Origin: Hyperoodon ampullatus | Taxonomy: Eukaryota; Chordata; Mammalia; Artiodactyla; Ziphiidae | NCBI GenBank assembly: GCA_949752795.1 | Contig: OX457056.1 | Coordinates: forward strand, 202,617,654 to 202,681,653 | Length of the DNA: 64,000 nucleotides | Direction: 5' to 3' | Shown here: positions 11,612-23,875 of the stretch, in pieces | Layout: every line of letters starts with the position of its first letter | Numbering within the stretch: position 1 is the stretch's first letter | Translations under genes and position numbers: made by a program | Notes under the pieces: model-generated | What the model was told of the DNA's origin: nothing | Database searches by the model: none | What the model saw: the letters and a program-made list of their open reading frames with translations, nothing else

Positions 11612-11945
11612 TTGGGGCTTCCTGGTGGCACAGTGGTTAAGAATCTGCCTGCCAACGCAAGGGACATGGGTTCGAGCCCTGCCCTGGGAAGATCCCACAT
11701 GCCACGGAGCAGCTAAGCCTGTGCGCCACAACTACTGAGCCTGTGCTCAAAAGCCTGCAAGCCACAACTACTGAGCCCACATGCCACAACTACTGAAGCC
11801 CGCACGCCTAGAGCCTGTGCTCCGCAACAAGAGAAGCCACCTCAATGAGAAGCCAGCCCGCGCACTGCAACTAGAGAAAGCTGGTGCACAGCAATGACAA
11901 CCCAACACAGCCAAAAATAAAAACAAACAAACAAACAAACAAAAA
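11612..11945 (+). mobile_element. CHR-1-like SINE with 13-bp target-site duplication
   Basis: Head ggggcttcctggtggcacag, B-box-like gggttcgagccc, tail (AAAC)n. Duplication AAGAACATGGGAA at 11599-11611 and 11946-11958. Confidence 0.96.
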
Positions 11946-12837
11946 AAGAACATGGGAACTACTAGGTGTCTGTTCTTGAATCAGATCTGAAGCTAGCCTT
12001 GTTTCCTCATGTTGTCAGTTACTGACCTGAGAGTTGGATCATGTGTCCAGAGTGTGGGCAACAGGTAAGTGCTGACATTTTGATGGCCACATCATATGTC
12101 AGGGATCTGTGAGAGGGCCTGTAATGACCATGGCAAGCCAGCCAACAATCTCCTTGCCATGGACAAATGGGAGAAGTTACTAAGTTTAGCTGACATTAAG
12201 CTGTAAATTATTTGAAAGGTAGAAAAGGATTCTATTCAGAGGCTATCTAGAATTTCCATTTACTAATCAGGTCTGTGTCTGTAGGGGCTTCCATCCCAGG
12301 AAAAGTATTGCTTTCTTGTTCTTCTTTCCCCACATTTTGTCCCTTTTATATTGGGAAGATAATTTGCAGCTCTTATTGGGACCTGACACTTAGTGCTTCC
12401 TGCTATTCTTAGATTCCAAGGGCCTCAGGATGATAAAATCAGAGGTTGGAACTGCTGGTTAAAAATTGGAATATGAGCTTAGTTGGAGTTGAGCTTTATC
12501 CAGAGGACAATAGAGACATGTATGAAATAACAGTAAACTGATTTTTGAGAGGAATATTTCTTAACAATATTTACAAATCACCAAACCTGGCAAATAAAAA
12601 AGTCTCTATAAGAACTTGTATAAATCAGTAAGAAAAAGACAGATTTTGCAACAGAAAAATGGGCTAAAGACTTGAACAGACACCTCACAAAAGAGGATAT
12701 CTCAGTAGTCAGTAAACAAAAATAGGTGTTCATTAGTCATTAGAGAAATTCAAAGGCACTATAGAATACTACTACACATAGAGCAGAACGACTAAAATGA
12801 ATTGGTACGCCAATATTCTGTGAGCCAGCAATTTCTT

Positions 12838-13056
12838 TTTATTTTATTTTATTTTTTATTTTTTTTTTGCGGTACGCGGGCCTCCCACCGCTGTGGCCTC
12901 TCCCGTTGCGGAGCACAGGCTCCGGACCCACAGGCTCAGCGGCCATGGCTCACGGGCCCAGCCGCTCCGCGGCACGTGGGATCCCGGACTGGGGCACAAA
13001 CCCGCGTCCCCTGCATCGGCAGGCGGACTCCCAACCACTGCGCCACCAGGGAAGCC
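12838..13056 (-). mobile_element. CHR-2-like SINE with 13-bp target-site duplication
   Basis: Antisense copy inside an old L1. Duplication CCAGCAATTTCTT at 12825-12837 and 13057-13069. Head-to-head with the + copy at 13171. Confidence 0.96.
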
Positions 13057-13170
13057 CCAGCAATTTCTTATCTAGAGATGTACCCAATAGAAATTCATAC
13101 ATATGTTCACCAAAAGATGTATACAGGAATGTTTATAGCAGCGCTATTCATAGAAGGCAAAAAAAGGGGG

Positions 13171-13365
13171 AGGGCTTCCCTGGTGGCACGGTGGTTGAGA
13201 GTCTGCCTGCCGATGCAGGGGACACGGGTTCGTGCCCTGGTCCCGGAAGATCCCACATGCCACAGAGCGGCTGGGCCTGTGAGCCATGGCCACTGAGCCT
13301 GCGCATCCGGAGCCTGTGCTCTGCAACGGCAGAGGCCACAACAGTGAGAGGCCCGCGTACCGCAA
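13171..13365 (+). mobile_element. CHR-2-like SINE with 12-bp target-site duplication
   Basis: agggcttccctggtggcacg to cgcgtaccgc. Duplication AAAAAAAGGGGG at 13159-13170 and 13366-13377. Only 114 bp from the inverted copy to its left. Confidence 0.94.
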
Positions 13366-13789
13366 AAAAAAAGGGGGGGGGCAAACTACCCAAATGTCCG
13401 TAATAAATAAAATGGATAAGTAAAATGTGGCATAGTCTCACAATGAAATATTATACGACAAGGAGAATTAGTGAACTACAACATATAGCAACAAAGATTA
13501 ATTTTTCCTTGAGCAAAAGAAGCCAAACACAAAGGAGTTCATACTACACAATACCACAAGCTTTGCATTGATTGTGCAGAGCAAATCAGTGGTATTAGAC
13601 CTCAAGATAATGGTTACCTTTGGAGTTGTAACTGGAAGAAGTCATGATAGTGACTTCTGCATCCTGGTAATGTTCATGTCTTGATCTGGGTGCTGGTTAT
13701 TTGGGTGATTAAATTTGTGAAAATTCATTGAGCTTAATGATGTTATGTGCTTTAATTTAAAAGTTTCCTAAAAGGGGAGGGAGGGCTTA

Positions 13790-16700
13790 AGTTTGTAGAT
13801 GCTGAGCAGTCAGCCAGACTCACTCACTACCTAAATAACTTGCTGTTACAAATTACTTAGAGCAGGATTCAAACTTTTGTCTCAGAAAAGTTATTATGAT
13901 TTGTCTTGGATCTTTAAAGTCATTTTAAAATAGTTGAGATAGTAAACGTTAAATTTATGGATGCAAGGGTATATACTCTTTTGGTCATCAATATTAATAA
14001 GATGGCCTCTGGGGAAATGAGTGTAATATAACTAAAAGGAAATGGCAAGAAGAGGTCTACTCTTTCCCCTTATATAATACTGAATTTTCCCCCTGTCAGA
14101 GTCAGTCTCCAGAAGTTGTAAGTGTGAAGCTTACTCTTTCTCTCTGGGCAGCTCAGTTTGTGAAATTTCTTACTTTTGCCTCAGTATCTTCATTTGTAAG
14201 TAAGATATTGCTTATCTACCTTCCATGGCTGATAAGCATATCTTGTCTACTACATCTATTCAGATTAGGCTCCTTTTTTGTTTTTGTTTTTTTGAGAACT
14301 TTTGGTCTTTCTAGTTATGATTTTTATGTGTTCTTGTTTGTGGATCTGGAACTTGATTCATTATTAGTTGTGGAATGAAAGGCAAGACATATTTTGTTCT
14401 CCTGAATTTTCTCCCTATTCTAGATCTGCTGTCATCAGGCTTTAATCAGAAGCTAATTTAGTGCTGAGTTAGTCGTAGAAATTGCCTTCAATTCTAGTTT
14501 CAATTTATTCTGAGTTTCTGGGTTATCAAAAAATCTCATTTTATGATTCTTGGTTTACATTTGTATAACTTAAGAAAATTATTTTTCTTAATTTAATTAT
14601 TAAAATTACCTGTATTTTAAATATATATAGGCTTCATCTCTTCTTTTGGGCTTAAAGAGCTGTGTTGGATATTGTGGAATTGGAAATAGGCCATATGGAT
14701 AGTTGTGGGATTTAGGTGGATTTATAGTGAATGTGGTGAATTGGAAAAGTGGTAGGGTGCACTTGTTTCTCATTCAGGGGTAGTCTATTCTGATTGTTTG
14801 ATGTCAGTAAAAAGTGTCAGTAGCTCAGAAACGCAGAAGCATCTTGACAGAGTTGAAAAAGTTGTGCTTTGTGTTCTATTGACCAAGAGGAGGTTATATT
14901 TTTGAACTAGCTTCCTGAGATGAAATTGAACTTGTATATCTGCCCTGCTTATTCTTCTTAGCCCTGATTTTGGCTTTTCACATCTTTCCTATTAAATAAG
15001 ATATGTTATATTAGCATTAAATATTTCAGAGTCTGCTATGCCTGTATTGGTTGAGATTCTATTAATCTGTGTTAGATTTCTGGTCTCTGTTAGGTACCTC
15101 ATTTCTATTACTGGCATCGCCTAGAATAGAGGCATGTGTACATGCTTGTATTCTGATGATTATAAGCACTAAGGTTTTTTTTCTGGGACTGTTAGAAAAT
15201 TTTGCAGCAGCATTAACCTAGGAGAGATTTTGGGATTTGCAGGTAACTATGAGGGGTTGGTCAGTTTGTGGCTTCTACACCAAGAGTGGTCTTTATCAGC
15301 CCTAAGCCACAGGGGTTTGAGCAGGGTTGAGGAAGGGGTTGATTTTCTCTTTATTAGAGGTGACATGAGCAGTGGGGCAGCGGCAAAGAGGCCATGTTGC
15401 TCTTGCTAAATATACATCCCTGACAGTTGGATAATAGGCTCCAGGAAGTTCAGTGGAAAATTAAAACAAAGCAACATTTATAGCTGATTGAACTTGAAAA
15501 GCCATTTTGGTGTTGAATGGCAAATATGTAGACTTCAGCATTCCTGGAGCCTGATGCATCCCACTGGATGGCCCTGTTCCTGTGTACATGATGGCCTGGG
15601 GACTCAGCATTGTGCAGGGTGCTCTCCTTTAGAGAGTGCTTTGAGGAAAGAAAGTTTCCTGGTGCTTACAGAAGTCCCCTTCCCACAGACTTATGTAACA
15701 TAGGTTCCTTATGTCTGGGGAGCATCTTTCCTCTGATGATTTGAGGACTTATTTGTTAGAAGGACAGGAATGTCTGGCAAGAGACAGAGGAGCTCTTAAG
15801 TGCTATAAATACTCCTGGTCACTCTGTATTGGGGCTGAAGCTCTAAGCAGATTGCTGTGGTGTATACACGTGATCTTAGCATGGTACCACTTCTGATTAA
15901 TGTCCGTAGTTGGCTTAAGGCCACTTACTTGAGCCTTAATTTGGGCTGACTCAGCTATGAAGAAAGGGTTTTGGACTCCATGTGTGGGGTGGTTAATTTT
16001 CTTAGAACCAGGAGAGGGGCTGCAAGGGATAGGAAGGTGAAGAAATGGTACAGGGAATATAAGTGGAGAGAGAGAATTGAGCCTTTTGCAACTATCAAGA
16101 AAAGTTGCTGCACATACCCATCTTTTTCTCCAGGATGATCTCATGCTGGTCTTCCTTTGTGTCTATCTTGTGGAGAACAAAACTTGGATGTCTGATGAAA
16201 GCTTATGAACTTTGGTTTGGTAAGAGTGATGAGAAAGCCCCTGTCATTTTACTCCATCAGTCCATTGGGAACTTTATGCTAACCAGCCTGGCTGTCAGGA
16301 AAACATGAATTGTGGATATGGGCATAATTTTCTTTTGTTCTCACTCAAGTGAACTAGTTGCCTGTGCTGGCTGTAGAACCAACCATTCCTGTGCCCTGTG
16401 CATTTCCCCAAAGTTGAACTACTCTGGTAGAACTGAGAATTTATAGGTTCCCTAGCTTATCAGGGCATTTCCCCAACAAATGAGAGTTCTCTTCCCTTTC
16501 ATCTTAACTGGAAAACAGACCTAGCCTTAACAATTCCCTCAGGTCCTCCTTTACTGAATGAAGAGCTTGAGTGGGCCCCGTTTTAGACATATCTCCTATA
16601 AGAATGGTGGAATGTTTACAAACTTAGAAAATGTTAAATCTCTCACTGCCCCCACTCTGCTGTGGGGTTGAGGCATAATGCACTTAATGGATCTTTTCCC

Positions 16701-19523
16701 TTCCCAACTGCAACCATGTCAGCTCTATGCTTATGTTGCTTAGCAAAACATTTATAAACTTTGGATAACCTGGCATCAGGCCCTCGGTTCACTTTTATTT
16801 TAATGCTTTTGAAGTTCAGCTTTTAGTTCAGTAACCTTTGTTGGTGCCTAACTATTCTAGTTAGCAGTCTCATCCATTACAGCGGAATCTTGGCAGCTGA
16901 TCCATTGTTGTCTGTGCAGTTTAAAGGGTCTTTAGTTGGAGTAAACCCATGCTTTTGGTGTTCCCAAACTGTGAAACTGTAATGCTGCAAGGTAGAAACA
17001 GCTGTTTCAGTTTGTCTTCTCCAGCAGAAACAACTCTGCTCATGAAATTCGCCTCCAGGTGTTTTCCTCAAGTGCCTGTAGAATCACTAAGGAAGAAACA
17101 AGTTTCCAGTGAATTGGATTTAATTGTGGCCTGTTGCTTTCTCTGTCTGCATCTCACAGTGGCACCATTAGTTTGCTTTCTGAGCTACTTAAAGCAAAGA
17201 TGTGCCTTGTCCTGTAGAAATCCGAGGTTTGCCTAGGCTCATCTTCGTGGTCTCCTAGTGGTGAAATTAGGGCCAAGGCACAAGAAAATGCTGGTTCTTA
17301 TGGTGTTTTGTGGATATAGTTCCTCCTAGTGAGTGCTTACTTTGGCAGGGCCAAGAAAGTAGTTCTGAATGTGCACTCCAGAGTCCCCTGCAAGGGTAGC
17401 AATACTGTGGGGGCTAATGAAGAGGAATTGTGCTGCTGGGCAAAGGAAAAATTTCATGACTTGAAAGCAGGCTCTTTGTATTGCGGAGGCCAGGTTATGT
17501 TCCCAACTTCAGGGAAGTGACACTACAACAAGAAGCTTCATGTTCTTCTGAGTACACACAAGTCCAAACTGCAGTTAGTACTCTTCTTTTCCTGAAATAA
17601 GGAAGTGATTTACGAGGTGTGGGCCCTTATGTGAACGAAAACAAAACCGGCTGCTGTGTGGGCCTGTAAAATTCTTGTGCCATCTCGGTGGTGTAAGTTA
17701 CAGGAGGAGAAGATGGAGTGGGCTGGCTGGCCCTCCCTTGCTGGGGCTCAGCTGCCCCAAATACTTGTGATATTGTGGGTTATTTATGAGCTCTTCTGGG
17801 CTGGGATTCACTACCCCACACCCTGGTAGGTGAAGATTTGCAGGCAGAATGTAGAAGCCCTCATTAATCTTCCTGGTCTTGCTGAGGATTTCTTGCCGGC
17901 CGGAGCTCCTGTTGGTCAATGGACTGGCCTTCCCACTGAACTGCAGTGGCTCAGATTAATATTAATCCCTTTAATGCTGCAGTTCATGATATAGTCATTA
18001 GGTGACTTGGAACTAATCCTGTCCACCTAACTACTGTGATTTATTAAATACACATGGAGATCGAGTCTGAATACAGCCAGGCAGAATCAGCAGCGAATAA
18101 ATACCTCTGTGTATCTGTATTAATGCTGGTTGATTGGGACACAATTGCAGGCTGGGCTGGGGAGAAACAGAAGCAAAAGGAGGCTGAGCTCTCTAATCAA
18201 CAGCACTTGCCCACCCCTAACCTTCAATTTAAGTGACAGAAACTCTAAAGATATAGGCCCAAACTAAGGAGGAAGAAGTCCCTTAAACATATCAGTTATT
18301 TTATTGACTTTCCTCCTATACTTTTTCTTCCTTTAAGTTTTAAGAGTAATTATTCAGATAAAACTTCCTCTATGACTTAACTTGCTTAGATTCTTTGAGT
18401 TCTTAATTATTAGACACCCTAGGCAGGGCACTGGGTGCACTGACGTATCTTCTCTCCTGGCTTCAGGGCTTAACATTTTTCTTCTTGAAAGGGGCAAGGA
18501 GGTGGAGCAGCCACACCAGCCAGATAACAGTTCTCTTCTTTTATATCCTTGCCCAAGTTAGCAGAAGCATAATTTCTTCTGTAAATAATTGACATTTATC
18601 ATTTTCCTTTCTCAAACCTCCTTTTCTTCCCCCCTTTGCTCTTTTAGCAGAGATGGCATTAATATGAAAAACATCTACCTAGCTGGCTTCATTTAATCAG
18701 GCAAGTCTGACATTTGTGAAACCTCTCATTAACATTTTCCCCAAAGAGCACAAAATGGCTTCTCTCCCATCTCCCCTCCCAGTACAGCCACCTCAAAGTT
18801 TAAGCTGCTTTCCACCTCCATTGGCAGGCTGTTCTCAGAGATGTTACTTCTCTAAACTCTCACTTTTGGCCAACGGCCACTGGTCACGTACGGGGGGACC
18901 TTCTGTTCCAGGTGCTCTCTATTCCTTGTAAACATTACTTTTCACCAGTTTTTCCTGGAAATGACAAGAAATCTTGGATAGGAAAATTGGGATATGGAGT
19001 TCATTAGTACTTCCCCATGACGTTTTTCAACTAAATCAAAAACATTGGTTGAGCACTACATTCATGAACCCTCTCTGCCTTCCAGGAGCTTACAGACTAC
19101 CATTAGCTATTCCATAACCTGGAATATGCTATACTAAAGCAACAGCAATCTAGAAGTACCAAGAAGGAAGAGGTTAATTCTGATAGCAAGAAATTAAGGA
19201 TAGTTACTTTTGCTGAAATCAAGAAAGTAAGTAGTGAGAGAGCCAGGCCTAAACTCTTGGGAAGATCTTGGTTTTGTTACTGCCATCAAAGTGGAGACCT
19301 GTATACCCTGAGTCAATGGATAAGAACTAACCCAGAATATGAATCTTGACACTTATGGTGGCAATAATGCTTCCTACTTTTATTGCAAGTTGGGCAGTGG
19401 TAATCCTCTTTATTGTTTGTACTCAGTTTTCTTTGCCATTCCCTTTATCTGCTTTATTTCAAAGTGACATACCAATTCATATCCAGATGAGGACAATAGT
19501 CTCTTGTCAGTTACCTCTATGTT
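13790..19523 (+). other. 5.7-kb SINE-free intronic island
   Basis: No CHR SINE, MIR or clear LINE recognised, in a region where SINEs otherwise occur about every 1.5 kb. No gene is supported. 17900-18240 has a cluster of homeodomain-type sites (separate entry). Confidence 0.7.
17900..18240. promoter_or_regulatory. Candidate conserved regulatory element with homeodomain-type sites
   Basis: Contains the perfect 12-bp palindrome ATTAATATTAAT at 17955-17966, two TAATCC (bicoid/Pitx/Otx-type) sites at 17963-17968 and 18014-18019, and more TTAAT cores within about 80 bases. Function is inferred from motif density and lack of repeats only; I have no alignment. Confidence 0.3.
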
Positions 19524-19535
19524 TAGATCACACTC

Positions 19536-19890
19536 ATTTTTTAAAAAATAAATTTATTTATTTATTTTGGCTGCGTTGGGTTTTCATTGCTGGGCACGGG
19601 CTTTCTCTAGTTGTGGCGAGCCGGGGCCACTTTTTGTTGCAGTGTGCAGGCTTCGCATTGCAGTGGCTTCTCTTGTTGTGGAGCATGGGCTCTAGGCGCG
19701 CAGGCTTCAGTAGTTGTGGCACGCAGGCTCAGTAGTTGTAGCTTGCGGGCTTTAGAGTGCAGGGTCAGTAGTTTTGACACATGGGCTTAGTTGCTCCACA
19801 GCATGTGGGATCTTCCCAGACCAGGACTCGAACCCATGTCCCCTGCATTGGCAGGCGGATTCTTAACCACTGTGCCACCAGGGAAGTCCC
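19536..19890 (-). mobile_element. CHR-1-like SINE
   Basis: Antisense: ttggctgcgttgggttttc to ccaccagggaagtcc. Target-site duplication TAGATCACACTC at 19524-19535, one mismatch at 19891-19902. Confidence 0.95.
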
Positions 19891-20319
19891 TAGATCATAC
19901 TCTTGAGAGGCTCTACCTCTTTGTTTTTCGACTGAGTATAGTTTAGGTGAGGACACAGACTGCTTATATTTCTTGATAATTTCAGTTGTCCTCTTCCCCT
20001 TCCCCTTTCTTCATACTCTGTCTCATCCAGTATTAGTGACTATTCAACAAGCATTAGGAACAGAACCACCATTTAGGTCCTATGTGAGCTACAGATTTAA
20101 AACTGTGCCTCAGTTAACAAGTAGGAACACTTGCCATGCCTGATAATTAGAAGTCATAGTCATTAATTTCAGAGCTGTATAGTCATTTTCGGTTTCTTTC
20201 CTTTTAGATAGATAGATAGACAGAAAAGCTAATAAGTTAAGACCTAGAAAATTTGAAGTTTGGATATGATCATACAGCTAGTGTAGTCTATAGTCTATAA
20301 GTCTATATGTTATTAATTT

Positions 20320-20400
20320 TTGTATCTCCAAAGTCTAACATAGGGCCAGGCCTGTGGGAGATGCAAACTAGTATTTATTGAAGGAGAGGGTGAGGGACTT
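20320..20400 (+). mobile_element. Possible L2 3'-end fragment
   Basis: ttttgtatctccaaagtcta, acatagggccaggcctgtg and tagtatttattgaaggagag follow the L2 3'-end order. Weak. Confidence 0.4.
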
Positions 20401-20971
20401 GGATCCAGAAAGACTAGTATTGTTTCAATGATCTTGTAAGTGCCAAGTTTTTATGATTATTTTTAATTTTCTAAAAACAGAATATTATAGTAAAAAATAA
20501 TTCTTAGGATACATGAACAACAAAATATTCATATTAAGTTTTGGGTAAGTGTCATTTTCACTAAAACTTAGCGATAGTATTTCCTTGGACTCCTATGATT
20601 TAGGCTGCCTAGTTCTCCCTTTTTTTGAGCTAGCTTTAAATTTTTTAAAAAATAGTATTCAATAATTATGTAATAATATACTATTCCATGTAGAAAACAT
20701 TGGAAAATACAGGGGAGTATAAGATGGAAATAAAAACCACCCATAGCCCAATCACCTAGAAATAACTATTTTTTTTTATGCACACACACATGCAATAAAA
20801 CCCTTTAGCAAAATTTGAATCATATTCTATATATTTCTGCCTTTTCCTTTTTTCTGTTATCCTATATTATGGGCATTTTCCCACATTATTACGCATTCTT
20901 CAAAAATAAGATCTAATGATATTCACTGTATGAATGTTTAAGAATTTTTATTTAAAGTTCGCTATCATTGG

Positions 20972-21265
20972 GGAACTTCCCTGGTGGCGCAGTGGTTAAG
21001 AATCCGCCTGCCAGTGCAGGGGACACGGGTTCGAACCCTGGTCCAGGAAGATCCCACATGCTGCGGAGCAACTAAGCCTGCGGGCCACAACTACTGAAGC
21101 CTGTGCGCCTAGAGCCCATGCTCCGTGATTAGAGAAGCCACCGCAATGAGAAGCCTGTGCACCACAATGAAGAGTAGCACCCACTCGCCACAACTAGAGA
21201 AGGCCCGCACGCAGCAATGAGACCCAATGCAGCCAAAAATAAATAAATTTATTTTTTAAAAAATG
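20972..21265 (+). mobile_element. CHR-1-like SINE
   Basis: gaacttccctggtggcgcag to agccaaaaataaataaa. 17-bp target-site duplication with two mismatches: AAGTTCGCTATCATTGG at 20955-20971, counterpart 21266-21282. It lies in AT-rich sequence (about 20640-21400) resembling decayed LINE DNA. Confidence 0.94.
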
Positions 21266-21435
21266 AAGTTCCCTGTCATTGGTTATTTAGACTATTTTCA
21301 GTTTTCAGTATTATAAGCAGTGTAGTATAAATTTCTTTGTACAAAATTCTTGGCCTATCACTCTTATTTCCTTATAATAGATTTCCTTTATTATTTTTAT
21401 TTCTATTTACATAACACATAGTGTTAGAAAGTCAA

Positions 21436-21565
21436 GTAGTGGGAGTTCCCAGGTGGCATAGTGGTTAGGATTTCAGACTTTCACTGCCATGGCCTAGGTT
21501 CAGTTCCTGGTCGGGGAACTGAGATTCCACAAGCCGCCTGGCACAGCCAAAAAAGAAAAAAAAAA
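21436..21565 (+). mobile_element. Older CHR-type SINE (short subtype)
   Basis: gggagttcccaggtggcata, gttcagttcctggtcggg, ggcacagccaaaaaa and A-tail. Short duplication AAAGTCA at 21428-21434 and 21566-21572. Confidence 0.82.
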
Positions 21566-21572
21566 AAAGTCA

Positions 21573-22189
21573 GTGCTGCAAGGCATATAACTCCCCCACA
21601 CCAACAACTTTTAGCTGTTTGTTCAGGTATCTACTTTTATATTTCTAAATAATATGCTGATACTATCTTTTTTTAAAAAATAGATTTTTAACATTTGAAC
21701 CAATATCTGTTGACTTCTTACTCCTAGATGTAGAGATAACACTTTTGCAGTACTACTTGATACCCAATTTCCTTTCCTCCATTCTCCCAATATAGTTGTC
21801 TCCAATTGGTTAAATCAATATTCAGTCTTTACCTTATTAAGATATTATTATTTACTACCAAGTCAAGTATTTCTCCCTTTTTGAAAAATGTGCTTAGTTT
21901 TCTATGTTAGTATTACTATTTCTTCTCAAGCTCTACAATATAGTTTTTAAAACTCTTTGAATACTGTTTTCCCACATGATCAAACACACTCTTAGCTCTT
22001 CTACTCCATTTTTATCTCTTCCTAGAGAACCTTTCTCAGTGCCTGCTAGCCTCTTCTTCCACTCTGCATTGGTTGCTCTCTAGGCATTAGGCACAACTGT
22101 CATCCTGGAACTTCTCTTCACTTTTCTCTGGACTCCTTTTTCCTGGATCCCATGTCCATTTCTTTTTTGGTTTTGGTTTTTCTCGTTTT
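21573..22189 (+). other. Intronic sequence without recognised elements
   Basis: AT-rich; no gene or clear repeat. Confidence 0.45.
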
Positions 22190-22360
22190 GGTTTAAAAAT
22201 TCTCCAAAGTCTCTTAAAAAAAGACACCTGGGATATAAACTTTTTTTAGACTGTATATCTGAAACTATTTATATTCTGTACTGACACTTGAGTGAGGGTC
22301 TGACAGGATATAGAATTCTAGTTTGGAAATTATTTTCTTTCAGAATATGGTGGCTTTGCT
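22190..22360 (-). mobile_element. Old L1/HAL1-like fragment, left part (host of the younger L1)
   Basis: gacaggatatagaattctag, ttggaaattattttctttca and gaatatggtggctttgct match the antisense ORF1 region of ancient L1/HAL1. The sequence resumes at 29487 on the other side of the younger L1. Confidence 0.75.
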
Positions 22361-23586
22361 CCTTTTTTTCTATTTTTGGTTTTTTTTTTTAATTGAAGTG
22401 TAGTTGCTTTACAATGTTGTGTTAGTTTCTGCTGTACAACAAAGTGAGTCAGCTATATGTATATATATATCCCCTCCCTCTTGGACCTCCCTCCCACCGC
22501 ACCCCCCCCATCCCACCCATCCAGGTCATCACAGAGCACCGAGCTGAGCTGCCTGTGCTATACAGCAGGTTCCAACTAGGTATTAATTTTACGCATAGTA
22601 GTGTGTATATGAAATCCTAATCTCCCAATTCGTCCCACCCCCCCTTCCCCCACTCTGTGTCCACACATCTGTTCTCTATGTCTGCATCTCTATTCCTGCC
22701 CTGCAAATAGGTTCATCTGTAGCATTTTTCTAGATTCCACGTATATGCGCTAATATATGATATTTTTTTCTTTCTGACTTACTTCACTCTGTATGACAGA
22801 CTCTAGGTCCATCCACATCTCTACAAATGACCCAATTTCATTCCTTTTTATGGCTGAGTAATATTCCATTGTATATATGTACCACATCTTTATCCATTCA
22901 TCTGTCGATGGACATTTAGGTTGCTTCCATGTCCTGGCTATTGTAAATAGTGCTGCAGTGAACATTGGGGTACATGTGTTTTTTTTTTTTTTTTGAATTA
23001 TGGTTTTCTCAGGGTATATGCCCAGTAGTGGGAGTGCTGGGTCATATGGTAGTTCTATTTTTAGTTTTTTAAGGAACCTCCATACTGTTCTCCATAGTGG
23101 CTGTACCAATTTACATTCCCACCAACAGTGCAGGAGGGTTCCCTTTTCTCCACACTCTCTCCAGCATTTCTTGTTAGATTTTTTGATGATGGCCATTCTG
23201 ACTGGTGTGAGGTGATACCTCATTTTGTTTTTGATTTGCATTTCTCGAATGATAGTGGTGTTGAGCATCTTTTCATGTGTTTGTTGGCCACCTGTATGTC
23301 TTCTTTGGAGAAATGTGTATTTAGATCTTCCACCCATTTTTTGATTGTGTTGTTTGTTTTTTTTTTTTGATATTGAGCTGCCAGAGCTGTTTGTATATTT
23401 TGGAGGTTAATTCTTTGTCAGTTGCTTCGTTTGCAAATATTTTCTCCCATTCTCAGGGTTGTCTTTTCATATTGTTCATGGTTTCCTTTGCTGTGCAAAA
23501 GCGCTTTTAAGTTTCATTAGGTCCCATTTGGGTTTTTTTGTTTTTATTTTCATTACTCTAGGGGGTGAGTCAAAAAAGATCTTGCT

Positions 23587-23875
23587 ACACAGACCTACTT
23601 GAGAATGGACTTGAGGATATGGGGAAGGGGAAGGGTAAGCTGTGACAAAGGGAAAGAGAGGCATGGACATATATACACTACCAAACATAAGGTAGATAGA
23701 TAGTGGGAAGCAGCCGCAGAGCACAGGGAGATCAGCTCGGTGCTTTGTGACCGCCTGGAGGGGTGGGATGGGGAGGGTGGGAGGGAGGGAGATGCATGAG
23801 GGAGGGGATGTGGGAACAGATGTATATGTATGACTGATTCACTTTGTTATAAAGCAGAAACTAATAAAAAAAAAA
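23587..23875 (+). mobile_element. 5'-truncated L1 3' UTR inserted into ORF2 of the larger L1
   Basis: Sense L1 3' UTR: gaggatatggggaaggggaa, catatatacactaccaaaca, gggagatcagctcggtgctt, ttcactttgttataaagcag and an A-tail. Perfect 15-bp duplication AAAAAAGATCTTGCT at 23572-23586 and 23876-23890. Opposite in orientation to its host L1. Confidence 0.95.

Larger units (their letters stand above)
12560..13770 (+). mobile_element. Old L1 3' part (ORF2 end and 3' UTR), split by two SINEs
   Basis: Sense L1M-type sequence: aaaaatgggctaaagacttg, agacacctcacaaaagagga, cattagtcattagagaaatt, then tgtttatagcagcgctattc and actacccaaatgtccgtaat, ending near gatgttatgtgctttaattt. Reading frames are broken. 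Two CHR-2-like SINEs lie inside. Confidence 0.85.

Noticed and set aside
12802..13403. Open frames of 164-178 codons spanning two SINEs
   Set aside because: Made of CHR-2 SINE sequence read in several frames; the same peptides recur at every CHR-2 copy in the window.
20972..21060. tRNA-like sequence with A-box and B-box in SINE heads
   Set aside because: These are the tRNA-derived heads of CHR SINEs; none folds into an intact cloverleaf with a CCA-proximal stem that I can see, and the same head occurs dozens of times.
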